Source of the DNA: Azolla caroliniana
Lineage: Eukaryota; Polypodiophyta
Reading direction: 5' to 3'
DNA: 64,000 bases
NCBI GenBank assembly: GCA_043228905.1
Contig: JBHGNT010000010.1
Location: forward strand, 3,658,001 to 3,722,000
Shown: in pieces, positions 13,148 to 24,970 of the stretch
How the letters are laid out: each line of letters begins with the position of its first letter
How positions within the stretch are numbered: position 1 is the first letter of the stretch
Notes under the pieces: generated by a model
What the model saw: only the letters and a program-made list of their open reading frames with translations
Databases searched by the model: none
Told to the model about the DNA's origin: nothing
Made by a program: the position numbers and the translations under genes

Positions 13148-13353
13148 GCCCAGATGGATGTAGCTCAGTTAGTAAGGTTGCCCAATGGAGACCAGGTGAT
13201 CATGGGTTCAACCCTTACATTCCACATCGGCATCTAGTGAGTTTGGAGATATGTATGGAGTATATAATACAGAGGTGAGTAAAATTTGGTATTGAACCCG
13301 AGACATAGTGGCTTGTAGTGTAACAACTTACCAATAAGGTAAGCTAATTATGG
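13148..13353 (+). mobile_element. two-headed tRNA-derived SINE, copy 3
   Basis: Collinear with the copy at 11,847 over its whole length. The left half has A box TAGCTCAGTTAGTAAG and B box GGGTTCAACCC. The right half is inverted, with GAACCCGAGAC and TTACCAATAAGGTAAGC. The two full copies differ at many scattered positions, so they are independent insertions of an old family. A short A-rich run (GGTAAAAAAAAG) marks the right end. Confidence 0.75.
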
Positions 13354-14239
13354 TAAAAAAAAGATTAAGATGAAATGTAATTTTATTAATTTGATTGAGA
13401 TCACAGATAGACCAAGATGTTGATAATATTGCTTGTCATACAATAGGGTGGTTTTCATACTACAAAATCCCCAACTCGAAACTTTGGGTCCTTGGGTGAG
13501 GAGTCGAGATGGTGCCATTGTTATTTGCCACGTGTGTTTCTTGGGCCTTATGGAAATTTTGGATTTTAATTTCTTGGAATTAAAATAGAAGATCCTCAAT
13601 AATGGGATTCTTCAAGGGTTTTCACTGGAAGAATGAACTGAATTATAGTATACAAACTCCAGAAAATGCAAGAAGTCAACCCAATCATCCCGTTAACAAT
13701 TGATGAAACAAGAAGATGAAATTTCAATACTAAAGTTGAGGTTGGATAATGTTGTTCTAACATTATGTAAATCTCCCAATGATGCTTGAATCTATTAATA
13801 AAGCCCTAATAAAGCCATTAAAGTTCTCTATTAATGGTGCAAAGCATGATAACACAATCCTTATTAACGATGTTTCAACATTGATTAGATTTGTGGAAGT
13901 AGAGTGCATTTGAATAATAAAGTATGCCATGAAATGACTCAATAATGATAATAGAATAACTTTAAGTGACTCAAGAATCAAAGAATAAGTTGTATTTAAT
14001 GTAAAGATGATATTACACAACAATAAAGAATGAGATAAAGCAAGAGTTGGCATTGGGCAAATAAAGGACTTATGAATGGCTGAACTTAAACCAGCTAAGA
14101 GTGTACTCAAGGAATCAAGGAATAAGATGTATTTTAATATACAAATGATATTACAAGAAGATGACGAACCATAATGATCCAATGAGAGCGTGAAGCTTCA
14201 GTTTATAAAGGTTGCAACACAAGTGTGTGATTTCTAGAA

Positions 14240-14413
14240 TTATCTTTAATACCTTGATAATAGTAACTCATGTAGCTTATATCATATGCTATAAAGTTAT
14301 CCTTTAATATCTTGATAATAGTTACACATGTAACTTATATCATATGCTATTAAGTTATCTTTAATATCTTGATAATAGTTACACATGGAACTTATATCAT
14401 ATGCTATAAGGTA
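14240..14413. repeat. 57-58-bp tandem repeat, three copies
   Basis: Copies start at about 14,240, 14,297 and 14,355 and share CTTGATAATAGT and CTTATATCATATGCTAT. No gene is associated. Confidence 0.92.
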
Positions 14414-14723
14414 ATAAACTTAACCACGCTAAATTGATCTCTATAATGTCACAAGTTTATGTCTCGTGCTAAACTTGATTAAGAAATTATCAAAACTGCA
14501 AGTGAGAGCCATTGAATTTCATGGGGAGGCTAAACTTTTGTTCTTTTGAGGGTTTGGAGGTGCTTTCGAACCCTATCATTGTAGAGATAATAATGCTCCT
14601 TTTAGTAAGTAAACTCATCGAGGTAACTCTTGATATTGCGAAATGCATATAAAGAGATAAAAACCAACCTACTTAGCTTCTTACTTCTTGCTCAATTTAT
14701 AGTTGATATAAAGGTGCCCATTT

Positions 14724-14830
14724 GGGTTGGCTTAGCTACATGCATGCTAAAAGGGTGTGCTAAAAGGATGGGTTGGCTTAGCTACATGCATGCTAAAAGG
14801 GTGTGCTAAAAGGATGGGTTGGCTTAGCTT
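14724..14830. repeat. 46-bp tandem repeat, about 2.3 copies
   Basis: Units begin GGGTTGGCTTAGCTACATGC at 14,724 and 14,770, with a partial third at 14,816. The two full units are identical by eye. Confidence 0.93.
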
Positions 14831-15715
14831 AATCATCTTTGGCAATGGAATCCGTATGGACCCTACAAAGGAACACATGCACACCACAATATTGTAACTT
14901 CTCAATCTTTTGAGTACTCCGTTGTTATAACGAAACTTGCTAATAATAATAATTAATTAATAAACCCCTCCACATTCTTTTTCCCCACCTCAGCACCCCC
15001 ACATCACAACATTTGCCACCCACCCTCGTACATCCCATACGTTGTTTCATCATAAAGACATTATGGCCATAACCATTCTTCTTAAGAAATATCTCTCAAT
15101 GAAACACCCCATCACTAATTTTGCACATCATGGTAGACCATTGTTGCTCAACAAGAAAAGCCAAGTCATGTTGGAGAAACCAACGCACAACAATATAGAC
15201 CCTTGGCAATGTTGTATAAAAATGTTCTACTAGCTTTCTTCTACAATGATGGGTGTGTAATGATAGTCTACACCATCATATCACATGAAGCAACTAGGGT
15301 GACAAGAGTGCTTAATATGTCAATACACTTGTACTAGGAACCTTCAATATTTTCCACAATAACGATTATGCCTTTTTGCCTTATAAAGCAACACATCTTT
15401 TTTTTATTAAACTTTTGTCTATATCTAGATGATTTGGTCTCGGTAACTAGCTATTGTAGCCTTTTATGTCTTATAAAAAAGTCAAGGAATCTCTTTCTCT
15501 CTCTCTCATATGGCTACGGCAATCACATGTCAATTTTAGGTAATTGTTGCACATTCTATGGTTAACTAAAAAGTTCATCCCAAAACCAAGGCAATGATTA
15601 ATAGTTAAGAAGGGCAAAATTTGAGGAGATTGTTGACAAACATAGCAATGAGACAAAATGTATGAAAACTCCCCCTTATGTATACATAATTAGAAGAATA
15701 GGTCATTCGAAAAAT

Positions 15716-16048
15716 GGCCATTTTCTTGAGGGATGGGCGGGCGAGCATGACATAGGAATACAAATAAAGCAAAGCAAAATGAATATGAGAACAGATAATA
15801 AAAAACATGGCCATACTCTGGAGGGATGGGCAAGTAGGACATAAGAATACAAACAAACATAAATGGATATGGGAGTAAATAATGAGAAACATGGTCATAT
15901 TCCTGATGGATGGGCAAGCAGAACATAATAAGAACACAAAATAGATGTAAATGGACATGGGAGTAGATAATCGGAAACATGGACATATTCTTCATGGAAG
16001 GGCCAATAGGACATAATAACACAAATAGATCAAAATGGATATGAATAA
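15716..16048. repeat. 84-93-bp minisatellite, four degenerate copies
   Basis: Copies begin near 15,716, 15,809, 15,893 and 15,981. They share GATGGGC, a run ending ACATAAGAATACAAA, and GATATGGGAGTA. Open frames on both strands here (for example a 121-codon - strand frame) are periodic by-products of the repeat and not genes. Confidence 0.85.
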
Positions 16049-16534
16049 AAAACAAACCCTAATTATAATAACACAAGGAAGAACATTAGTGTATCCTTTG
16101 GTATTAAGGATAAAATATAAGGTCAAGGAATAGATAATCGTACGTAATATACTCGAATGCATTGGCAACCATTCGGATTCATACGAATATAAACGAATGC
16201 GTATGTTATCAAAACATTCTTATCTTTTTCTTTTACACTTTTTACCTTAAAAAAAAGTTACCTCTTATAATAGAGGAATGAATACAAAACCATGGTATTT
16301 TTTTACCATACTTCGAGGGTGTTTTACCACAACTGGAATGTTGTAAGCATTCGCGAATGCGAATGCGAATGCACGTATGGTTCATTCATACTATGATGTG
16401 CAGAACAGAGTAATGACAAAAAGCTGAACAAAAAAGCAAAACAGAGGAAAAAATGACAGAAATAAAGAAGAAGAGGGAGAAAGAAAGACAAAGCTGAAAG
16501 ATTCTCTCTCTCTCTCTTCTCTTGAAGCTCCCGG

Positions 16535-16627
16535 ATGGGGACAGACATGATAGCGACAGTCTTCAGAAAAAGGAATCTCAGACAGAGGAAACAAAAGGAA
16601 GAGAAAGAACAGGGGAGGTGGACGTAG
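16535..16627 (+). other. possible uORF in the aminotransferase leader
   Basis: ATG at 16,535 opens a 30-codon frame that ends at TAG 16,625-16,627, 75 bp before the main start and not overlapping it. A purine-rich GAA/GAG tract (about 16,626-16,702) fills the space between. It would be an upstream ORF only if transcription starts before 16,535. No clear TATA box was found to settle that. The encoded peptide is Arg/Lys-rich and has no recognisable motif. Confidence 0.25.
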
Positions 16628-16702
16628 AAGAAGAAGAAGCAGAAGAGGAGGAGGAGGAGGAAGAAGAAGAAGAAGAAAGAAGAAGAAAGAAGAAGAAGAA
16701 AA

Positions 16703-19700
16703 ATGCAGAGGTATTTACAGTTTGGGTGGATGATGAAGAGGAGGTCCTCCTTATGGAGATCTCTCAGTAGCACTGTAGAGCATGTTTCGGATTCTTCCTC
16801 CTCTACTCCCCTGCCTCGCATCCCATTCTTTGATCACACTCCTCAACCTTACACAGGACCATCTGCACAAGAAATCTTGGCGAAGAGGAAGGAGTTCCTC
16901 AACCCTAGCATCTTCTACTACTACAAGAAACCAGTAAGCTCTCCATCTCTGCTAATTCACATTGATCTTTACGTGGATATGCTTCACATCCATGCCGAAT
17001 GTTTTGCACTTGATTGATTACGTTAACTTTTTTGCATCTATATGCTTCACATCAATGCAGAATTATCTGCATGATCTTTACATGGATATGAATTCATATC
17101 TATGATGTTCACATGTTTGCATAATGATTTACATTATCTTTGCATGGATATGCTTTACCTCTATGCTGAATGATTCGAATCATCTTGCTCTTGGTATGCA
17201 AATTTTGTGCTGAATGACCTACATTATCTTTACATGTGGATATTCTTCATATCCATGCTGAATGATTTACAGATCTTTGCTCATCTTTGATTATTTGAAT
17301 CATACTATGCATTGGGATGTCTCACGATGCCTTGAATGCCTCACATAAATGTTTATGGGAGAATCCATCCTTTTTGTTTGATAGCTTGCAGCATACATGT
17401 TGTCATATGTATCTCACATCGCCAGATTAACTAGATTCGTTGCATTTTCTTGATGCTCTAAAATTTAAGATTTCTCAAATTCATTGCTACACCATTTTTA
17501 GGTAAACATTGTGGAAGGGAAGATGCAATATCTATATGATGAAACTGGGCGCCGTTACTTGGATGGATTTGGTGGCATTGTGACTGTCTCTTGTGGTCAT
17601 TGTCATCCTGATATAGTGGATGCAATTGTGCACCAAACAAAGCTTCTGCAACATACAACCACTATTTACTTGCATCATGCAGTTGCAGATTATGCAGAGG
17701 CACTTGCGTCAAAAATGCCAGGAAATTTGAAGGTATTTTTTAACACTCTTAATCGCATCCATGGAAGAGAAGCCTCTTATATTTTCATGAGATATTGGAT
17801 ATATACTCTCTCTCAGGGGACATTTATAGTTCCATGGCAAAGAGCAAGAGTGGTCTTGTTCTGCCTATGGATTTCCTATATGGCTTATACCGCAGTACAT
17901 TCTTTGTAGCGAAGAGAACAATGTATGTTAGTGTTGGGAAATGTCGAAATTGACCGAGGAGTTACTTTAATACAAACGTTGGATGAAAAGACTGGAGAGA
18001 GAGATAGAGCATCGAAGTCAACTGATGTTTTTGACTGCATGATCTTCATTGATCTTGACTCTAATGTGGAATGTGCAAGGTGCCCCTAACATTTTGCTCG
18101 TCATGTATATATTTGATTCTCAATGTCCCAAGGTGCAACTTGCCTAAAACATAGGCTATATGCTGAAAATATGAAAATGGTGTAAATAAATAAGGATATT
18201 CTGTGATTAACTTTTTTAGAGAGAGAGAGAGAGAGAGAGATACCGGTTGGCCAGGTTGTTTATCTTGTTAATTCGGGCTCCGAAGCAAACGATATGGCAA
18301 TGATGATGGCCAGGCTATATACGGGATATTATGATATTGTTGCTTTGAGGAATGCATACCATGGTCTTAGTGCTGCAACAATGGGAGCTGCTGGACTGCA
18401 TACTTGGAAGCATGGGGTTGCTCAGGTTATTCTTCTGGACTGTATATATATGAATTGATCCTTCTCGGCAAAGATAGTTTCATTGTCACTGTTGAAATTC
18501 ATGTGGAAAAAATGGCAAAATTGCAGGGATTTGGTGTGCATCATGCTGTGAACCCAAACCCATATCGAGGAATCTTTGGTGCGGATGGGAAGCGATATGC
18601 GGAGGATGTAGCTGATTTGATCAGTGCATCTACACCTGGACATGTGGCTGCATTCATTTCTGAGACCATTCAAGTAAGTGAAAAGGAATTTTGGAGAAGA
18701 ATATTCTTTCAATGTTGTGAATCTAGGTAGATATAGATTTATTCTTGTATATTTTTATAGGGTGCAGGAGGAGCTGTGGAACTTGCACCAGGATATCTCC
18801 AGGCTGTATACAAGGTGATCAGAAATGCTGGTGGGATATGTATTGCAGATGAAGTACAAACGGGATTTGGGAGAACTGGCAGTCATTATTGGGGTTTTGA
18901 AACCCAGGGTGTCATTCCTGACATTGTTACGATGGCCAAGGTATATCTTATACTTCTCTTTTTCTTTTTCGTATCAGGTTTTTAACCTTGTGGTAATGCA
19001 AGTGTTTTAGCAATCCATGGACCCATCATAAAATCTCATATTATGCACTACTTTTCTACTAGAGCCATTGCAGTATATAGGGGTTGAATACATGATCTCC
19101 TGGTCTATGTTGGACTACCTTAGCAACTGAGTGGTGACTGTGTTCAGACTATTTTTTGACCGTTCCTTTTTGCTGCTTTTATAGCGTTGGGTCCCTGAGA
19201 AACAATCGTTGTGATGTTTGAAAGAGCTAATGCATCAAATTTGTTCTTGTGTGTAATGTGGCTGCTTTTTGTTTGTAAACTGATCTGAACATATGTATGT
19301 TAGTATTTATTATCTAATATTATAGTATGTTATGTTCTATGCTTACGTTGAGTTCTTCTTTATTGGGTGACTATTCACAGGGTATTGGAAATGGTCTTCC
19401 TTTGGCGGCTGTTGTGACAACACCAGAAGTAGCTAGTGTGCTCACAAAACACCTACATTTCAATACATTTGGTGGAAATCCAGTTTGTTCAGCAGGTGGG
19501 CATGCTGTCTTGAAGGTTGTAGACAAAGATAAATTGCAAGAGAATTCTGCAGTTGTGGGCGGACATTTGCTTGGTCGGCTTCGGGATCTGCAGGAAAAAC
19601 ATTCAGGTAATGTCTCTGCAATGTGGAGTAAAGTAGGAATTTCTTATTTACTTGGGAGAAAACACCAAAATTTACCCCAACTTTTGGATATTGACCAGAA

Positions 19701-20330
19701 TACCCCAAACTTTAAACATTTTCTGGATACCCATGTAATAGAGTAAATTTTGTACTAGAGAGGTGATAAGATTCTGAAAGCTTACTAAGGGTATTTTTTT
19801 GGGTTTCCGTTATTGATTTTTTTATCACAACTTAAAGACCGTTTATCGTTTTCTTTGTCTACAAATGTAGTTATTGGAGATGTGAGAGGGAGAGGACTCA
19901 TGATTGGAGTGGAATTAGTGAAAGACAGAGATACGAAAGAACCCGCAAAAACAGAGGCTGCCGAGCTTATTGAGAAGATGAAAGGTTTTTGTCTCCTCAT
20001 GCTGCTGAATATTGTTATTTACTTTGATGATGACCCGCTGTGCTGAGTGTTGGAATATGCATTGAGATTTTGTATATCTTGGTTACAGATCTTGGAGTTT
20101 TGATTGGTAAAGGTGGTTTGCATGGTAATGTCTTCCGAATCAAGCCGCCAATGTGCTTTACAAAAGATGATGCAGGTATTTTTCTGAAAAGGGATCTCAT
20201 ATCTTGTAAACATTGATAGGTTATTACGAAGATCTTCATATTGCTTGGGGTTGTAATAGATATATTTTTGGCAATGTTCTTTCCAGATTTCCTCGTAGAT
20301 GTCATGGATCATAGCATGTCTTCGCTTTGA
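16703..20330 (+). CDS. AGT2: alanine:glyoxylate aminotransferase 2-like, mitochondrial (9 exons)
   Basis: PLP-dependent class-III aminotransferase transferring the amino group of alanine (or a related amine) to glyoxylate or pyruvate, in mitochondria. Exons: 16703-16933, 17502-17732, 18255-18425, 18527-18673, 18761-18940, 19381-19606, 19871-19984, 20089-20175, 20287-20330. All introns are GT-AG and the frame closes at 476 residues, the usual plant length. Residues 1-24 are basic with no acids, fitting a mitochondrial presequence. NSGSEAND (160-167) and AYHG (188-191) are PLP-pocket motifs. [13 protein letters not shown] holds Asp290. The Schiff-base Lys320 ends exon 5 in [16 protein letters not shown] holds phosphate-binding Thr349. 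Intron 2 has a GA run and intron 5 a SINE fragment. AGT3 or PYD4 paralogues are alternatives within the same family. No internal damage was seen. Confidence 0.92.
16960..17280. repeat. degenerate repeats in aminotransferase intron 1
   Basis: Imperfect units built on ATCTTTACATGGATATGCTTCA and ATCCATGCTGAATGATTTACA recur about four to five times with irregular spacing. They lie wholly inside the first intron, between the 16,934 donor and the 17,501 acceptor. Confidence 0.6.
19071..19139 (-). mobile_element. SINE left-half fragment in aminotransferase intron 5
   Basis: Read on the - strand this matches the left half of the SINE family at 11.8-13.3 kb: CTCAGTTGCTAAGGT, then GTCCAACATAGACCAGG, then a B-box-like ATTCAACCCC. 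It is more diverged than the 12-kb copies. It lies antisense to the host gene between exons 5 and 6 and does not touch the splice sites. Confidence 0.6.
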
Positions 20331-23300
20331 TGTGATGCAATGGTAAACATATGCTGTGGCCACATTGAGTTGGATCTTTCTTAAGCAGCAAGTTCAGGTT
20401 ATTATAATTAATGTTTCACGACTGAACCCATCCACTACGTCAAAAGTTCTTCATCTTTTAGCTCTTTTATTTATAAATACTATTTATTGTAGCTCTATTT
20501 CCAAATGTATTCCAGCTTGTAGCAATAGTTTAGGGGTTTGATAATCTTGTAACAAGGATACCAAAGGGTTCTTTGCTTTCAGAGGTGATCGTGATTGTAA
20601 TGGAAATTGATCATGACCTAAAATGATCAATATGGATATCTCTTTGATTTGAAACAGTAGAAGTTTCCTAGTTTTAATTGTAATGGGGCTTGATCATGAC
20701 CAGAAATTATTCGACACAAGTAAATCTTTGGTTTAACACCTACTAATGACTCGTATATTTGGTTACGCATCGGCGATGATATGATTTATTTACCTCTTTT
20801 TTCATGTTAATGAAAATGCTGCAAGCATGTTTAGAAAGGATCTTTGGAGTTGGTAATAAGTTCATCATTCTTATTGGTTTTATGAGCTCAATATTGGACA
20901 CAATTTTCTTTTAGGCAAACTTTCATAGGAGATCAAAGAGAGTTGTAGTCATTACAATAGCCTATGAACTGTTGTACTATGCGTGTTGATGTTTTCATGT
21001 CCCACATGCGGCAGGTCAAGGCATGAAACATTAGGGAATTAGTCTAGGCAAAATGAGGGGATTTGAGGAACTATATAAATTGAAAGTGATTTTACAATGG
21101 GTGATGCGTGAAGAACAATTTTACGTTATGCATGAAGAACAATTTTACGTTGTGTAATCTTTGATTAATTCGATTTTCTCACGATAAATGAAAATCATTT
21201 GATGCATTTATGTGGGGAGGTTTATGACATGTTGGTTTCCATTATGCTGATTTGTAATTCATAGTACTCTATCCAAGTGTCTCTAACCCAAAATTAATGC
21301 TTGAACCCCTGATGTTTACATCTAGATGTGTTGTGTTAGCTTGAGGTGCTTCCATTGAGTGCATGTGTTCATTTCAAGTTTTTCAACCCGATACACTATA
21401 ACCCCTCACCTTTACACTATATTCTCTCTATAGTGTTTCCACTATGTTTATTTGTAATTCATAGTACTCTATCTAGATGTGTTGTGTCAGCTCTTGATGC
21501 TTTGACAGAGCACACATTTTCGTTTCTACCGAAGTTCTATCTTGTTGAAATTGCTAGTTAGGTTTGGACCACCATATACCCTCTTGATGGTGAGTCATGT
21601 GCGAGAGTGGTTGTTAGGCACTCTCAAGCTACTAATGCTCGTATATGCCTAAGTTTAGTTTAGCGAACTCTTTCCTTTGTCCTTTAAGTAGGTTTGTTGA
21701 CTAAGAAGCTAACCATTGCCCTGTTAATTAAGTGTCAAACCTATAGGTTAATGACCCACTAAACATACACAAGTAGGATCACGCTTTGATTAATTAAGAT
21801 ACACCAAATGCACATACAAGCAGGTTAATGCTTAACACTAATATTACATGACGTATGAGAGAGAGATATCTAGCATAAACCTAGTTGGGAAGATAAGTTC
21901 ACGAAGTACTAACAAGTTATAAACATATTTTTCGTAGTGCTTTCTAAAAGTATTAGCTCCTTTCACATGGGGGTTGTCATAAGGCTTCAACTTAATGACC
22001 ATCTCTCGTCTATACTTACATCCTTGGTTCCAATGTCAATATCCTTGTTTGTAGTGTCACGTATTGAAGGTATTTAACTTCGCCCCACCTCATGAGTGCA
22101 CACTTCTTAGCGAGCCTTAGTCCACGGAGGTGACAAAGGATGTAGAGGAAAAGGAGAGGTAGATGTCATTAGGAGTGGTGGATAGAGAGTAGGTGGTATT
22201 GAAGGCATTGTTGGTGAGACAAGAAAGTAGCAAGTGAGAGCAAAGGAGGTGTGAGAGGAGTGCGGTGAGGTGGAGATGGGGTGAACATGAGGGTGTTGTA
22301 AGGTGGGGCATTGGTGTGTCGGTGTGCAAGCAACAAAGGATGTGGGAGATGTCGTGCATTGGTGTGATTTGTTGGAAAATTGTTTTATGATTCTAACAAA
22401 CCATTCGTGAACAACGTGGCGGGTGAACACAAAGGGTGGGTTTTATTCATAGCTCATGTGCATGCACATGTATCTCCTAGTAGCCCCTGTCATTATAGTA
22501 TTGAATATTGTTATAAGTAGAATCCCATTTACATTGAATATTGTTATAAGTAGAACCCCATTTACATGAGTATACGTGTTTTATCTTGATCCAAATGTCA
22601 TTTGAGAATATATTCTCTCTCTCTCTCTCTCTCTCTAGCATGCCTCTCGTTTGTTTATTTGCAAAACATTACTAGGAGCATGTGTTGAAGGCTTTTAATA
22701 AGTTAATTGTATAATCAATACAAATCACAAATTATGTCAAATGTAATGTTCACCCTTAAGTTTAGCCAATAATTTTATCAATAGTTAGTGGAAATAATGT
22801 ATTGCAATAATACTCAAAACTTCAATAAACAAATTTGGGTCATTCTCCATTTATCTGAATTGCATCCAACGTGGTTACATAAAATGCATACCGATGGTTT
22901 CTTGCCCTTTTATTTTCCTTCATTTGCATATCCCATGATATATTATTTTAAGAATTATGAAAATGATGGGCATTTTAAGATTTTACATGATTAAGAAATT
23001 GATATATTCCCATTAGTGGCTTTTGTTCTGTATATTACCTATTTTGTATGCATTGACAATTGTATAGTTTCTGTGAAGGTTCTTTAACCAACATAAATAA
23101 GCCATGTTGACAGTTGGTCGGCTTCAAAGCGACAACAATTTTACAAGCTATAATAATCAAAATGCTTTATTTTTATTAGCATTTTTATGATAAGCATGAT
23201 GCTTTGGTACATATAAGAAATAACATCATATTAAGAGAACATCGATTATTTCCCTAGTAATTTGTAAATGTCAACTTAGCCCTCTAAAAAAAGGTAACTC

Positions 23301-23480
23301 ATATTTGCGAGAATCTATCATAACTTGAATGGATTTAACTCTCTACTTAATTTTGTATTGAAGTCACATGTTTCACCTTTCTATCTAGGCATTCCTATTA
23401 ATAAAAAGACCATGGATGACGAGCATCACACACTACAAATTACAATAGTAAGCTTTAGATCACGTAATTATGCTCCTCGC
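20331..23480. other. aminotransferase 3' flank and intergenic DNA
   Basis: The first few hundred bases are presumably 3' UTR, but no single polyadenylation signal stands out. Small direct duplications occur: 24 bp at about 21,107-21,155 and 33 bp at about 22,500-22,568. A (TC)n run lies at 22,614-22,636. No gene is recognised. The longer open frames lack motifs. Confidence 0.5.
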
Positions 23481-23484
23481 CGAT

Positions 23485-23722
23485 AATCACTACATCTCAA
23501 CCTCATACAACTTCTCAAAGTTGGACACACCAATAAGCCTTGCATATTAGGCATGCCATGTACTTGAGAATATGAGTGATAGGAATAGAATATATATGAC
23601 ATTATCACTACATCGCGACCTCATATAACTTCTCAAAGTTGGACACACCAATAAGCCTCGCATATTAGGAATGCCATGTACTTGAGAATATGAATGATAG
23701 GAATAGAATATATATGAGCTAC
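23485..23722. repeat. 119-bp tandem duplication
   Basis: Two adjacent copies starting at 23,485 and 23,604 share long identical blocks such as ACTTCTCAAAGTTGGACACA and GCCATGTACTTGAGAATATG. They differ at roughly ten positions. Confidence 0.92.
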
Positions 23723-23896
23723 ATGTCGCTACACCCTCTGCACCAACAAGGAAGATTGTGTTGTAATGTCTTGTCCCATAATTCATGTTTTGGACAAAAT
23801 ATCATCTTCATCATTTCTATTAAGTCATAGTATTAAACATCTCCTTTAAGTCACATCCCTTTCTTTTCAACAAATCTTTTTCTCTTTCTTTTATTT

Positions 23897-24062
23897 ATTG
23901 TAATTAAGACCTTGTCTTAATGGTAAGTTAGATTAGTGGCCCTAGGTCTTGGGTGCCAATTTCTTACCCCTCTATTACTCTATACATATATGTATACAAT
24001 ATATGTAAGGGTTAAACCCATGACCTTCTAATCTACATTGGGCAACCTTATTGGGTGATCTT
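23897..24062 (-). mobile_element. two-headed SINE, copy in reverse orientation
   Basis: On the - strand the left half reads CAATAAGGTTGCCCAATGTAG, then AGAAGGTCATGGGTTTAACCC (A- and B-box region). On the + strand the inverted right half reads GTCTTAATGGTAAGTTAGA, then CTTGGGTGCC. It is an older, more diverged member of the family at 11,847. It lies just beyond the decayed LINE end. Confidence 0.55.
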
Positions 24063-24124
24063 TTTTTCTTTCCCTTTTTTTCTGAAAGACAAATTCTATT
24101 AATAAACGTGTGTGAAAAACACTA

Positions 24125-24970
24125 CTTACAAATGGAGTCACGATAGAGTATGGTCATCCACTACACTACATATGTAGTGGAACATGTTGAATTGCCAATA
24201 GGCAAGAAGAACACTCCACTAAGAAAAGAATTTCTACTTGATCCAATAAAGAAAATTGACACATTGATACTCCCTTCAACTTTCGTAGATATGCTTTGAC
24301 TCCATCTTACCATCAAATACAAAACATATCTTCGGAGGTCAACCATCATGAAGCAAGTGTTGCATTCCATCTACCAAACTCTTTTTACATAATCTTGCAT
24401 CTAACCAGAACACAAAATTTACTTTTATGCGTATTTGAGATTTTTTTGCTTGCTTCCCATGCAATTCTAGGAAGTCGTTGTTAGGTACTCTTTTGAACCT
24501 TAAGCATGTATTCAACAACCCTTTCCATTGTCATTATCTCAATGGGAAATGATCCCGTTTCAAGGAGGAGGGTGTATGTCATTTGTTTCTTACATTGTGA
24601 AAACTTTGTAAGAAAATGTTTTTGGACATCTTCAAACTCTTTCCAAGTAGATTTAGGGGTGCTACCACCCCATACAGAAGCACCAATATCACCAAAATGT
24701 CGTAAAGGTATTTCTTGAGGACCCAACACTTAATATCTTGATGAGTGCATGTGTTCTCAAATGTATAATATGCTCTATTGCCCATCTCTAAGCGGAGTGT
24801 GGCACATTCATTCCATCTATGATTTAAAGGAACTTCAAGGCCAAGATATTTGAAACTTTCCAAACAATCAAGTGACTCATTACTGTACATAATGCATTGT
24901 TTATCTTTTGTTTGGCTCTTCACTAACAAAATATTTGTTTTAGAGCTGTTGACACTTAATTTAGTATAGG
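24125..24970 (-). pseudogene. LINE reverse transcriptase C-terminal fragment
   Basis: On the - strand, frames from about 24,970 downward encode FKYLGLEVPLNHRWNECATL, then RLEMGNRAYY, then KCWVLKKYLYDILV and VLLYGV. A shifted frame continues with VWGGSTPKSTWKEFEDVQKHF and MERVVEYMLKVQKS. The FKYLG block and the LLYGVEVWGGS-like block are the region after the catalytic core in plant non-LTR retrotransposon polymerases. At least one frameshift (about 24,700) and later stops make this a pseudogene. The catalytic FADD box is absent, so only the 3' part survives. The zf-RVT-type LINEs elsewhere in the window look like a different family. Confidence 0.7.

Noticed and set aside
15605-16055. Two - strand frames of about 120 codons with hydrophobic repeats
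   Set aside because: They follow the 84-93-bp minisatellite period and lack any conserved domain.
16522-16770. 82-codon acidic + strand frame rich in Glu
   Set aside because: It reads the GAA/GAG tract ahead of the aminotransferase start in another frame. Low complexity and overlap with exon 1 argue against it.
22107-22430. 107-codon - strand frame rich in Ser, Thr and Pro
   Set aside because: Low-complexity composition only. There is no start context, domain or splice partner that would support a gene.
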